NCBI RefSeq assembly: GCF_027172205.1
Contig: NC_070614.1
Location: 30,566,501-30,630,500, forward strand
DNA length: 64,000 nucleotides
DNA from: Podarcis raffonei
Lineage: Eukaryota > Chordata > Lepidosauria > Squamata > Lacertidae
Direction of reading: 5' to 3'
Shown here piece after piece: positions 12,073-23,730 of this stretch. Within the stretch, counting starts at the first letter, position 1; each line of letters opens with the position of its first letter. The translations under genes were made by a program, and so were the position numbers. The notes under the pieces are model-generated. The model was not told the origin of the DNA. It saw nothing but the letters and a program-made list of their open reading frames with translations, and ran no database searches.

Positions 12073-14164
12073 TTTTTTTAAAAAAAAAAATTTATTACTT
12101 TTAAAGATTACAGAAAAGGAAAAGAAAAGGAAAAAAGACAGAAGAGAAAAAACAAAAAATCAAGAAACAATACAATACAATATATAAACAATACAAAACA
12201 CAACCTAAACACATTAAACTAAGCACATTAAACTAGGCTAAACAAAACCCTAACCCACCCTAACCCTAAACAAAACAGAACAAAAACCATTTAAAAACAT
12301 ACATCACACCTTTTCCATACTCTATCTTTCATTCCCTTGTTTCCTCGGCTTCCTCTCACCTCCCTTTTTGTATTCCACTTCTATTAATTGTTTCAGCAAA
12401 TCCTTTCCATCTTTCTCTATTTTCTATCATATTATAAATATCTTAACACATTTTTAAACCTTATTTTTCATTAAAACTAGAATGCTTATATATGATTAAC
12501 TCCTTATAACCTTTCTGCTAAGGCCATGAAATTTCTTTCCACCATTTTTCTATCACTCATTAATTTACAGTATTTCTATATATAAACTTTAAATTTTCCA
12601 ATCTTCTTCCACCATCTCCTCTCCCTGGTTTCGGATTCTGCCAGTCCTTTCCGTCAATTCCATATAGTCCATCAACCTGGAGATCTTATGTCCGAGGCTC
12701 TTAACTCTTTTCCGTGCCCCTTCTGCAGGTCTTCTTCATATTCTTTAATGCCAAAGAGCAGATCTCGGGAAAACTCCAACCTAACAATGCTTTTATTCCT
12801 TCTGGACAGGTCAGCCAAATTTCCATAGTTGAAACTAAGGTCTATAAGATGTTTCATGACAGGTTTCAAAATTCCTCCAAATCCAAAGGCCCCCAGAACT
12901 CCAATCTCCTCCAGACCCAAGTCCATGTCCCAAAAGTCAGTTAATCCCTGCATAGAGGGATCTTTCCAACTTTCCTTCTTCCGTCCAATCCGGGATCCGA
13001 TCCTCAAAATCTGGCTTTTTCTAGATTCAATCATAGAAGGCCTCAACTTGTAGTCCTCAATTTGCTTCTGTAAGACTGAGGATCCTGCTTGTATTACTTT
13101 AGGTTCAACAACCACAGCTTTCCCTTTCTCCTCCACAATTTGTCCTGCCAAAGTAGATTCCTGTACCAAGTCCTGAATTATTTCTGTATTGGTGCTCACT
13201 TTTTGTCTCCAATTAGTCACTTTTTGTTCCAAGTTGTCAATTTTAAAAGACATGTCATCCGTCTTCTCATGAAGCTGTTCCAACGAATAGCTTATCTTAC
13301 ATAATACCGTCACAATGGCTTCTCCTGTCAACATTTTGAATGGTCCAAGGTCAATCTCTGGTTCTCACAATTTTTTATCTTGCAGCTGGCGATTCCCCAG
13401 TTACACTCCTGTAACAGTTTCAAAAGCTCCCTCTAGAGGGAAACAGTCTCCACTTGTATCAATCCTTTCAAACACAACTCAAGCCATAAAGATAGTTTCA
13501 ATTTTCAATTACTTTTCCTCCTTTTTAAACGCAGAAGAGGACAATGGAAACAGTATCTTTCTCTTATTTAACTAGCTGTCAAAAACGTTCTGTTCTCAGT
13601 CAATGAACTCTCTCAAAACTTCACTCTTTCTGGCAGCCCTTTTCGAGGTTCAGAGCAGTGGTAATTTAGTTTTTCACTCTCTCCTGCAGGCTCGCTAAGT
13701 CCAAAATTTCCCCCCTCTTCTCCTGCTTCCAAGGGGTTTTTTGTAGTTTTAACCGATGGAAATTTAATCCTTTGCCAAAAGCTTTCAAAGACTTTAGCTT
13801 GTAACGTCTTTGCTTCAATCTATTTACAAAAGAGGAAGGCGGACTTCCTGTTTAAGACCTTCCCGTTTCGATGTCAAATTAAGGTATTTAAGGATCCAAT
13901 TTTCCGTTCTACTCACGGGTAGTTGTTTAAAGTCCAATTGTCCACAGGAAGAAGTCAGCGCTCTCCGGCAACAGCAATGCGGCTTCACTCCGTGAAAGAA
14001 GCAGTCAATTCGAAGCACCGCGCCACTCACCCCACGTCGCTCCAGATCCCCAAAACAGGGTTTCCCCGCGAGTAGGGGAGGCGCAAAAGGTGCCAGCCAA
14101 ATCCCAGGTTCACAAGCTTCTCCCGCTTGTGATTTCAATGGGTCTCCGCCTTCGCCGTGGAAAC
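12073..14164 (-). mobile_element. HAL1-like non-autonomous L1 relative, apparently full length
   Basis: A 2,092-bp insertion flanked by a perfect 21-bp direct repeat (12052-12072 and 14165-14185), the signature of target-primed reverse transcription. In element orientation it has a GC-rich 5' leader of about 830 bp, one open frame (13334-12672), a 3' UTR of about 600 bp and an A-rich tail. No endonuclease or reverse transcriptase frame exists. The structure matches half-L1 (HAL1) elements, which carry only ORF1. The surrounding older LINE continues uninterrupted on the far side, proving the insertion. Family assignment to L1 is inferred from structure. Confidence 0.75.
12672..13334 (-). CDS. 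ORF1-like coiled-coil protein of the HAL1-like element
   Basis: 220 codons, uninterrupted. The first ~70 residues show heptad-like hydrophobic spacing (ISYSLEQLHEKTDDMSFKID and onward), consistent with a coiled coil as in L1 ORF1p trimers. The C-terminal half is charged, with a basic stretch near residues 110-120, and I recognise neither the ORF1p RNA-recognition motif nor a CCHC knuckle. It is shorter than typical L1 ORF1p (about 340 aa). It may be an RNA-binding remnant or a divergent ORF1. Whether it is expressed is unknown. Confidence 0.55.
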   Translation of the reverse strand: MLTGEAIVTVLCKISYSLEQLHEKTDDMSFKIDNLEQKVTNWRQKVSTNTEIIQDLVQESTLAGQIVEEKGKAVVVEPKVIQAGSSVLQKQIEDYKLRPSMIESRKSQILRIGSRIGRKKESWKDPSMQGLTDFWDMDLGLEEIGVLGAFGFGGILKPVMKHLIDLSFNYGNLADLSRRNKSIVRLEFSRDLLFGIKEYEEDLQKGHGKELRASDIRSPG

Positions 14165-14567
14165 GCAGGGTTCAGGTCAGTTCATATGGGGAGTTGTATA
14201 AAAGAGAGCTCATTCACAAAAGCAATTGTCTATAACTTAGCCATACTGAGGTCGTTGAATTAAAGTAACTATATAAATATGTAATAAACATTCAACATGC
14301 AATTAATTAACATGACAGAATTTTTGTGGGGGGGAGGGGTATTCTGGAAGTAGCTTCTCAAGTCAAGGTAAGAACACCCCCCCCCCAAAATTGATTCCCC
14401 CCCCTGATTGTTGGAGTAATTAGAAACCATAGATGGGATATTTGATGTTACAGCATTATTAGCAAAATAAACAAAAGGCAGCTAGGGTCTAATAAAACTT
14501 CTACCTGATTAACATATGTGGAAATGAGACAAATTACATAAGAAATTTATTTTATTTTTAAGAAAGA

Positions 14568-14640
14568 AATAGACAATGGAACTATTTCCACTTCTATATT
14601 CCCAAAAGTCATAATCCCCAAAGCCTTGTTTACTTAAGAA
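14568..14640 (-). promoter_or_regulatory. Orphan copy of the OR first-exon block
   Basis: On the minus strand it contains GGGGATTATGACTTTTGGGA, aligning with the candidate first exons of OR-1 and OR-2, but the donor position reads GTTCC and no OR coding exon follows downstream. It looks like the remnant of a third OR unit. Confidence 0.4.
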
Positions 14641-14660
14641 CACTCACCAACTTTCTAAAG

Positions 14661-14706
<46 letters not shown>
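14661..14706. repeat. (AT)n microsatellite
   Basis: A run of alternating AT about 46 bp long between the orphan OR block and V2R-A. Confidence 0.95.
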
Positions 14707-14709
<3 letters not shown>

Positions 14710-15509
14710 TGAGTTAAAGACCATTGTGAATAGCATTTCCCATATTAACTTAGGAACTTAATTTGCTAAGTGCAACAAGTTTATGTATCTCAGTAAGAAT
14801 CATTGTGCACATTAGCTGCAGTCAACAAACCATGTCTGGGTCTCATAGTCAAAAAGAAAAAAAAATCTACTAGCTAGCCAGAATATAGTAAAAGTGTCTT
14901 TGAGCACATACAGAGTGCCTCTTTCTGTCTCTACGCTGAGCAAGTGCAAATTGTCCAACCCCTCCACTTTTCCTCTTTTTCACAACTTTTTCACAGCTGC
15001 ACTAGAAATTCAATTTGGTTCAAATTTTATTGCAGACCTATGTAACTACAATTCCCGAAACAACAGGCAAACATAAACACAAATATTCTTCAAAATTCAC
15101 ACTGTTCTCAATATTGTGTGCAGTTCTTTAATCTTAAAATGTATACTGAAATGCATATATTGGGGGGAAGTGAACATTAAAGGTGTACATTAGTGAAAAC
15201 TACACGCAAACATGCAGTATACTACATTATGCAGAACTGCTTACAAAAAGGGATATATTTGGTAAACTAGTACACTAAAGTATGTATATTAGGAGAAATA
15301 CTGACGCCACCCTATCTCTTTCCAGGCCACATCCATCACTGGCCCTACTTGAGAAAGGGGTGTGTGAGTGTAGAAACTAATTTTCTGAACAAAAGTAAAA
15401 TCTGAATGCCTTGCTTCGCCCACTTTTTCAGTTGCCCCTGTGCACTACTGGCATGTGCCCCTCTGAAGGTTGCAAACAAGGAAGGAAAAACAAGTATTTC
15501 GCCCTTTGT

Positions 15510-15560
15510 GACATCAGGGAGATGTTTATCCACTATGTAATTATGAAAAACACTATTATT
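15510..15560 (+). promoter_or_regulatory. Conserved upstream block of V2R-A
   Basis: GACATCAGGGAG, then TAATTATG (TAATTA at 15538-15543) and CACTATTATT. The same ordered block precedes all four V2R genes at about 195-230 bp before the start codon. TAATTA is a homeodomain core. A promoter role is inferred. Confidence 0.45.
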
Positions 15561-15765
15561 GTTTTTCCTTAATCTGTAATCAAAAAAGAGAGACGGAGAG
15601 ATTAAAAACAAGTGCTTCAAATTTTGAGCTCACTTAAGTACTGGTTACAATGTGCTGCATAGGTTGGAGGGTGTGTGTTTGTTGTGACACATGCAGAAGG
15701 GATAAATTGACCTCTTACAGTTGCTGCTTTTTGTGTGGCAAAGCATGCCGTTGTGCAGTTGTGGT

Positions 15766-18700
15766 ATGGGCAGGCATGTATTTGAATTAAGGTGCTTGCT
15801 GTTGCTGCTGCTGTTGCAGCTACAGCTCCCTCCCTTTGCTTGCAAGAAAACGTCAGAAAAATGCACAAACACCCAAGACCATTTGTATAAGCCTGGAGAA
15901 GTGATCATCGGTGGGATTCTTTCTCTTATACAACATGGGGTATATTTGCTCAATTTTACATTCGTTCCATACAGAATTCATGATTTTCCTCTGTAAGTTT
16001 TGCATATGATTTTTTACTAGTAATCATTTTTACTACTTAATATTACATATGCCAACAATTGCACAGCAGATGTGTGTGGAATGCTACAAAGTTCTGCTTT
16101 TCATATGATGTTAATGGGCAAGATGTATAATTCCAATTTCTACTTGTAATACATTTATTAAAGACCTACCCACTGTGGGTGGCACAATAGTGTAGGATTT
16201 TGACCCCATCCCCAATTTTCCTAGGAAAAGCCCTTCAAAACAGCACACTTTAATGGGAGGGAGGGAGGAAGAGAAATTAGTGCATGACACCCTTCCTGCC
16301 CAAAATATGGTATCCTGCCCACCATGCTTTAAAAATAGGCAATTCCACTGGCAATAACCAGACAATTGTTAAGTCCAGCTGATCCAAAGGCAGCAAGCTA
16401 ATCATTAGGACAAAGTGCTTAATTCTGGCTGGATCTGTCCCAGGTTTACAAGAAAATATTTTCCTTAATCCCCATTTGTCTGACTCAGTTCAACAACTCT
16501 GCCTGGAGATGCTGAATCAAAATTCACACTTCTTTTCTGATAGTAACCTGCCTTTCTCAAGCTATTAGGGAGTTGTCTAATAGCTTTTCAGTAATTAAAA
16601 ACACCACCAAGCTGGAAGGTAAATGAAATGAGGGACTTGTCTTCATTTGGGGGCATGTGTGTGTGGACAACGGAAGAGGTTGAAACAGATGGTGAGTACT
16701 CTGAGGCATGTTGAGATGAATAATGATCTCAGACACTTACACATTGGGCTTTGTGGCCCATGGAGCAGGATGTGGATCACTTTTGGGGATAGCCTGCATC
16801 ACTCTTTTGGGGTTTTGTATCCTCTTCTTAAGAGTGCCAAAAGGTGAAAGTTAGAATTCAGAACCAACTCGCCATATGGTAAGCTCACCCAGTCAATATG
16901 ATAAGGAGCCTGATAGAATTGGGTTTCACATAGTTTTCATTGCCCACTATGAATTTTTATGACTTCATTATGTTCTTATATTATTTTAATAAGGGGCCCT
17001 AATTTTATCCCATTCTCTGTGTGTGTTCCTTGACTATTTGCAGTCTGCTAATGCATAATATCTAATTGACCTTTGTAAATCTCATTGTGAACCTCATTGC
17101 AGCATAAAGTTTAAACATTATCAACATGTCCTCGCCATGATTTTTGCCATTAATGAGATCAACAATAACCCACGGCTGTTGCCCAATATCACACTGGGGT
17201 TCCATATCTTTGACAACCTATATAACTCAAGAAGAACGTATGAGGCCACCCTGGATCTACTTTTCAAGCAGAAAAATAATATACCAAATTACAAGTGTGG
17301 TAGGAAAGATGTATTTTCTGTTACTGGAGGACTCACTTCAGAATACTCCATGCAGATGGCCTCCATCTTAAGTAACTTCAAAATTCCACAGGTATGTGCA
17401 TGCTTGCTGTTCAGTTATACCCTCTCAATTTTTCATTCTTTGAAAAAAAAAGATATAGGAAAAATGTAATTGGTTCACATAAGTGCTGATTATTAATAGT
17501 TTGGGAAGCTCAATCTGTTTGTGAAGAATGTGAAGAATGTGAAGAAACTGCATTTTCTTCTTTAGGAACAACCTGAAGATAAATAAAGAATGCAAAAAGT
17601 TTGTAGAATAGTTTATATTTTCTTTCTAATTGACATATAGATAATCATAATTTCAAAAGTAAACATAATTTTAAAAGGTAAACATCAATTTTTGAGCCAT
17701 GCACATGGTACATCTGCTGAAATCCTGTACCTTCTTATACCAAAAATATTCTGGATTGTTCTATCTCACTTTAACGGCAATAATGTAAATACATTGGATA
17801 TATCACAGAAAAAGCAATTAAGCAGAATTAATCTACTACCAACACACTGTTTTTGTTTCAAGACCATATTGCAGATTACACCCACAAGAACACTGGTTTG
17901 CAAGAGCCCTAGGCTTACTTTTATATACTAGGTACTAGTTTAGCAGAGACAGGTGTTGTAAATCTTTATTTAGCAGAGCTATTGATCAACTTTTGAAATG
18001 AAGTATCTAGAACATTAAAAGAAAGATTTTTTCCATTCAGCATTTCCTAAGATCTAAAAAAAGGGGGGATCCTTGCACATTTGTGAAAATTGGTGTATTA
18101 ATGGAGGATACATTTCCTATTCTTACAGATATCATTGTTTTGTTCACAGATTGTACACTCATTGAAAATTAAATGTGAATAACAGTAAGTGTATAGCTCA
18201 ACTATTGTGTAAACAAATTCACAAATTGTATACTTTTTGAATGTCATGTGTGAACATAGTCATCACCTGGATGGGGTCTTTTGGTTGCAGATGCTTATAA
18301 AGGCAGTTTTTTAAAAATCTTGAGTTTTAAAGGAAAACATATGTTTGCTCATTTGTTAGATCACCTTTGACTCATTTGAAGCTACAGTGAATGATAAAAG
18401 TGATTTCCCTTTTTCATACTGGACAGCACCAAGAGAAACCATACATCATGTTGGTATCATCCAGCTACTCCTGCATTTTAGATGGACATGGGTTGGCCTC
18501 ATTGTATCTGATGATGATGCAGGGGAAAGCTTTGCACAGAAGCTGTCTTCTTTGTTTATCCACAACAACATATGCATTGCCTTCTTGATAAGGGAAATAG
18601 TAACTCATTTTCTTCTTAATAATTACTGGAAACCTGAATGCACTGAAATAATCATGGAATTAATGCAAATACTTATTTCAAGCAATGCCAGTGTGATTAT

Positions 18701-21700
18701 TCTCAAGGCGGATGCTCTGTTGTCGAATAGCTTAACACACTTGATGGAAATAAATGAATTCAAGATGAACACCAATGTAGGGAAGGTTTGGATCATGCCG
18801 CTTCAGTGGTATTTCAGCACCTTCTTAAAGGGAGAATTGATTGGCAGAAACATTTTCTTTGGTGCATTTTCCTTCTCTGTCCACACAGATACAGTTCCAG
18901 GTTTCCATGATTTCCTTCTGAATGTAAAGTTTGATAAAACACTAAGTATGTTCCTCTGTTTCTTCTGGCGATTAGCACTGCTACGGTGTGAAAACTGTAG
19001 AGAGGAATATTTAGAAGATCTTCCTTCCAAGGTTTTTGAGATGGATATGTCTGGTGAGAGCTACAGTATCTACAATGGTGTCTATGCTGTGGCACATGCT
19101 TTGCATGCTATATACTTTTCCAGACCAAAAGCTATGTTGCATAAAGTCAATGTGGAGCCTGTGAATGTTCACCCATGGCAGGTAAATTAATCACTTTAAG
19201 GCTGGGAGTACCTATTTGTAATCCACAGTTTTGAGAACATGTTGTGGGCACCAGTTACAAAATGGCTACCATAGTTATTAGGCAATAGAACAGCATGGCT
19301 AACACATCAAAATACTGGGAAAAGAAAAAGGAACACAAAACTGTATGGGTATATGCCCCCATCCATGGGGGGGGGGAATGATCTATATCAGCATTCACTG
19401 TGCTTGCTGACAAAGAAAGAAAAATCTCTGCTTGTTGTCTCTGTTTAGAACAAAAGGTAGGCCAGGTACCGAATCGTGGTCTTTACTTGGAGAGAATTAA
19501 ATCATAAAACTGCTACCCATAATGTGTGGAAATAAGGTAACAGACAGCTTTTGAACTTTTCTCTGTACTTCACTTCAGCTATAATTTAAAATGCTTGTAA
19601 ATGACCTCATGGCATATTGAGGGCATGCAGAAACTATGGCTACCATTTTATAAAACTCGTTTTATTTTCTTCCAATCCAGCTCCATGCTTTCCTGGAAAA
19701 CATCCGCTTTAACAATGGAGCTGCCCAGGAATTCTTTTTTGAGAAGAAGGATTTGTCCATTGGATATGATATCATCAACTGGGTCACTTTCCCCAATGAG
19801 ACCTACCTAAAAGTCTTGGTTGGAAGGGTTTCATCAAGTCAGAACTTCAGCATTATCAAAGATGCCATTGTGTGGAATACAAGATTGAAGCAGGTAGGAA
19901 TCAACTGTGGATGGAGCTGCTATCCGCACTCTTGCTATAGAACCTTAAGTCCTCTTATTTGTCTTTAATAATCTCTGAGCCCCACAGAGGTAGACTGGTG
20001 CAATGAAACTAGGCTTCTTTTATACAGGGTGAGTCTTTTAAAAGAGGCCCCGTGGAACATGTGTACTCTGTATCCACAGAGCCTCTTTTAAAAGACTCAC
20101 CCTATACATATTCAGGTTCAGTGTTTCACCACAGCAGACAGAGTTGCTCATTTATTGCAGTAAGCAGCTGGAAACCGGGCTGCTTCCTGGCTGGCAGGGC
20201 TTGGGCCTCTGCTTGCTCTGGGAGCCAATCAGCTCCTAGGAGTACAGCCAGGGAACAGAACAGAGGGTAAATTGTGCTCCCTTGGTCTGCGTCCAAGCTA
20301 TAAAAGGAGACCAGAGAAGTAGGAATACTGGATTCCTGGGGTAAGTATGGTTGGACTCATACATTTTTTTATGAATAGGTGCCACCACATTCCATATGTG
20401 TTGAAAGCTGCCATATTGGACAGAGCAAGATAGTTCAAGAAGGCAAACCACTCTGTTGTTATGACTGCACTGCATGCTCAGAAAACATGATTTCCAACAA
20501 GAAGGGTATGTGGCAGTACACAGCTATGCAAGGGGGGGGGGTCAAATATGTGTTTCATGTTTTTATATACTTTGTCAGGACCAGGAAAGGGCAAAAAGCT
20601 CCTTCTTGTGCCGTACATTCCTAAACCTATGCAGGCCCCCAAGGAATTACAATTTGCGATTTTTAAAGATTCACATACTGCAAGACAGAGTTTATATAGG
20701 CTGACACCAGGTTATCCAGAGAACTGAGGATTTCTTAACATAGAGAGAAGTATATACATATAGAACCAAAGAGTCCCCAATACCTACTCATCCCCTTTCC
20801 CCCAGAAACAGAATCTAGGAGTCTCTAACCAGGGCAACCAACCCTGGGCTAAACCAGAGGTTAACCTGGACCTATTCTGAACTAGTTTATAGGTAGGTCT
20901 TACTTTAATTAGCATACAGCCACCAGAGGAAAGAGATGTTGCTCCGCTCTCCCTCCTCCCTCTCAGAGAGGTGGCTTCATAAAGGAGCAGCTGTGCAGAT
21001 GAAATCAGTGGCTCTGCTTCTGCCCCTTAACAACAAACAAAAAGATGAATCATGCGATGGGCTGCTATCCTCTTCCAGTGATCAGGGTAGATTCCAGCCT
21101 TTTCATTCAGCCCCCCCTCCCCCGATACATGCTGGTCCTTCCTGCTCGGTACCCCATCCCCTAATAGTTGCAGACTGCTCCGAGTGATCCCATCCAACCT
21201 GATAGATAAGGATATGGAAGTATAAGCATCTCCTAATAATAACTTGATTTGTGATACATATGTCAAGAACCACATTTTGGACCATCAAATATATTAAACC
21301 AGGCTGTGGTATGACTAGGCTGATGGCTAAGCTGTGGAATGTTCCTAGCCCATCCCTCATATTTTTGTTCCCTTCTTGTTAAATTTATTTCTTTAGTGTA
21401 TGTATGTATGTATGTATGTATGTATGTATGTACTTGCTGAAGGAGACTCTTGAGAGTCCCATGGACTGCAAGAAGATCAAACGTATCCATTCTTAAGGAA
21501 ATCAGCCCTGAGTGCTCACTGGAAGGATAGATCGTGAAGCTGAGGCTCCAATACTTTGGCCACCTCATGAGAAGAGAAGACTGCCTCGAAAACACCCTGA
21601 TGTTGGGAAAGATGGAGGGCACAAGGAGAAGGGGACGACAGGACAAGATGGTTGGACAGTGTTCTCGAAGCTACAAACATGAGTCTGACCAAACTGCGGG

Positions 21701-22930
21701 AGGCAATGGAAGACAGGAGTGCCTGGCGTGCTCTGGTCCATAGGGTCACGAAGAGTCGGACACGACTAAATGACTAAACAACAACATGCATTCACTATCC
21801 ATTCTTGCAGTTCACCCTCAGCTTCTTTGCTGAAGATAGAAATTGGGCAAATAATCCTTCCCACACTTTCTTAAAATGAAAATTTCTTAAAATGTTTATA
21901 CTTATGCTTAGTATAAACATGTGGATTGAGCCATTTTTGTCCAGTATTAATTAAACATTATGCCATTTCTTCCCTTCTGCATAAATGCTGTCATTTATAT
22001 GATATATCCTATTCATTCCTTTCAGATGCAACTCATTGTGTCAAGTGCCCAGGAGATCACTATCCAAATGAGAACCATGACCACTGTATCCCTAAGGTTA
22101 TATCTTTCCTGTCCTATCAAGAGCCCTTGGGGATTGTTTTGGTTAGTGTTGCTCTTTCCTTTACTGTGATCACTTGTTTTGTGATACAAACCTTCCTAAA
22201 GAATTGGAACACGCCCATTGTCAAAGCCAATAACCAGAACCTCAGTTGTGTTCTTCTCATTTCCATCCTGTTGTGCTATCTTTCTTGTTTGCTCTTCATT
22301 GGCAAACCTGGGAAGGTGTCCTGCCTTCTTCGACAAATGACTTTTGGCATCATTTTCTCTGTGGCAGTTTCTTGTGTGTTGGCAAAAACAATCATTGTGG
22401 TCCTGGCCTTCTTGGCCACAAAGCCAGGCAACAGGATTAGGACATGGCTGGGCCAAAAAGTGGCTACTTCCATTGTTTTTTTCTGCTCCCTCCAACAAGT
22501 GTGTATTTGTATTGCATGGTTGTTGTCCTCTCCACCATTCCCAGATGTTGACATGCACTCACAGCCTAGGAAGATCATACTGGAATGCAATGAAGGTTCC
22601 ATCACCATGTTCTATTGTGTCTTGGGCTACATGGGGTTTCTAGCCATGATCAGCTTCACTGTTGCTTTCTTAGCCAGAAAATTGCCTGACACTTTCAATG
22701 AAGCAAAATTTATCACCTTCAGCATGCTGGTGTTTTGCAGTGTTTGGATCTCCTTTATCCCAGGTTACCTAAGCACCAAGGGAAAATATATCGTGGCTGT
22801 GGAGCTTTTTGCCATCTTGGCCTCAAATACTGGGCTATTGGCTTGCATCTTCCTCCCCAAATGTTACATCATTATTTTCAGGGCTGATTTCAATACTAAG
22901 ATGGTGCTAACAAAAAAGGGAAATTATTGA
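15766..22930 (+). CDS. Vomeronasal type 2 receptor V2R-A, six exons, intact
   Basis: Class C GPCR of vomeronasal sensory neurons. The family is known to couple to Gao and to bind peptide-type cues. Exons: 15766-15992, 17103-17391, 18360-19181, 19681-19893, 20379-20505, 22026-22930. All junctions are GT-AG, intron phases are 2, 0, 0, 0, 1, and the sum is 860 codons plus stop. Exon 1 gives a Leu-rich signal peptide (to about Cys26). Exons 2-4 form the Venus-flytrap ligand domain ([38 protein letters not shown]). Exon 5 and the start of exon 6 form the cysteine-rich NCD3G linker ([14 protein letters not shown]). Exon 6 holds seven TM helices (about residues 594-846), including [18 protein letters not shown] chose the ATG of MGRHV, matching V2R-B and D; an in-frame ATG also exists at 15745. 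An AATAAA follows at 22987. The sequence resembles V2R26-like squamate receptors. Confidence 0.93.
20021..20108. mobile_element. Short hairpin element in V2R-A intron 4
   Basis: Arms at 20021-20047 and 20082-20108 are inverted repeats of 27 bp with two mismatches (core GGGTGAGTCTTTTAAAAGAG). The loop is about 34 bp. The equivalent introns of B, C and D lack it. It is likely a very short MITE. Confidence 0.6.
21399..21432. repeat. (TATG)n microsatellite
   Basis: About eight tetranucleotide units directly before the BovB fragment. Confidence 0.9.
21433..21786 (+). mobile_element. BovB (RTE) LINE 3' end
   Basis: The text is close to the BovB/RTE 3' terminus: 'catggactgcaagaagatcaa', 'gaagctgaggctccaatac', 'tttggccacctcatgagaag', 'aagatggagggcacaagg', ending in 'agtcggacacgactaaatga' and ACAACAACA-like DNA. 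It is 5'-truncated and lies in V2R-A intron 5. BovB is common in squamates and known for horizontal transfer to ruminants. Confidence 0.9.
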
Positions 22931-22986
22931 TTAGTTTTTGTTTGTTACATGTTTTTCTTTTCTTCTTTTGGAGGGGGGGCGGTTCC

Positions 22987-22992
22987 AATAAA
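22987..22992 (+). promoter_or_regulatory. Polyadenylation signal of V2R-A
   Basis: AATAAA 57 bp after the V2R-A stop codon. Confidence 0.6.
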
Positions 22993-23084
22993 GACTTTTT
23001 TTTACTGAACTTAGTAAACTGTGTAACTGCATGTTGGCTAATAACTTTCAATTGTTAAGCCATTGAGACAAGGAAACCATATCA

Positions 23085-23730
23085 TATTTTAGGTGTCAGG
23101 TTAACCAATGAATTAATACTAGAATGAAATGAAGCCTGTGTTAGGTAAAGGTAAAGGGACCCCTGACCATTAGGTCCAGTCGTGGCCAACTCTGGGGTTG
23201 TGGCACTCATCTTGTGTTACTGGCCGAGGGAGCTGGCGTACAGCTTCCGGGTTATGTGGCCAGCATGACTAAGCCGCTTCTGGCGAACCAGAGCAGCACA
23301 CAGAAATGCCGTTTACCTTTCCATCGGAGCCATGCCTATTTATATACTTGCATTTTGACATGCTTTTGAACTGCTAGGTTGGCAGGAGCAGGGACCGAGC
23401 AACGGGAGCTCACCCCGTCGCGGGGATTCGAACCGCCGACCTTCTGATCGACAAGTCCTAGGCTCTGTGGTTTAACCCACAGTGCCACCTGCGTCCTTTC
23501 TCACTGGTCAAAGATACAGCTTTATTGTACCTGAAAATTGCTTGGCACAGTCACTGAAGCCAAGTTCATAAACCTTGACATGCTGTTATTTTGTTCTGTG
23601 TGGATTTCTTTCCAACCTGCTTACCTGAACACCAAAAAGGTGGATATATAGTGGAAGTTCTGGACATTTTCACTTCCACCAGAGGCCAATTTTCTTACAT
23701 CTTTCACAATACACACCAGACTACCCAGCC
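23085..23730 (+). pseudogene. Decayed V2R exon-6 relic behind V2R-A, split by a SINE
   Basis: The right part (23500-23730) aligns with the TM5-TM7 coding part of V2R exon 6, keeping pieces like 'ttctgtgtggatttctttcc' and a VEVLDIF stretch corresponding to VELFAIL, but with many frame breaks. The left part (about 23085-23141) corresponds to the ECL2/TM5 region. A SINE separates the two. Similar relics follow V2R-C and V2R-D. Confidence 0.75.
23142..23496 (-). mobile_element. tRNA-derived squamate SINE, near full length
   Basis: Read on the minus strand it starts GGACGCAGGTGGCACTGTGG and has a B box within GGTTCGAATCCCCGCG, then a body containing AGCGGCTTAGTCATGCTGGCC and an end of GGTCAGGGGTCCCTTTACC. 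It inserted into the exon-6 relic behind V2R-A. Related copies lie at 36355-36500 and 61119-61486. Confidence 0.85.

Larger units (their letters stand above)
11925..14260 (-). mobile_element. Older LINE fragment, split by the HAL1-like insertion
   Basis: On the minus strand this resembles the C-terminal end of an L2/CR1-like ORF2 (a VATRERAFSAVAPxLWNxLP-like tail). A related fragment lies at 39690-40075. The left part ends at 12072 and the right part resumes at 14186, with the younger element between them. Confidence 0.6.

Noticed and set aside
12240-12275. Telomere-like CTAACCC/CCCTAA motifs
   Set aside because: Only two or three imperfect units within the 3' UTR of the HAL1-like element, not a telomeric array.
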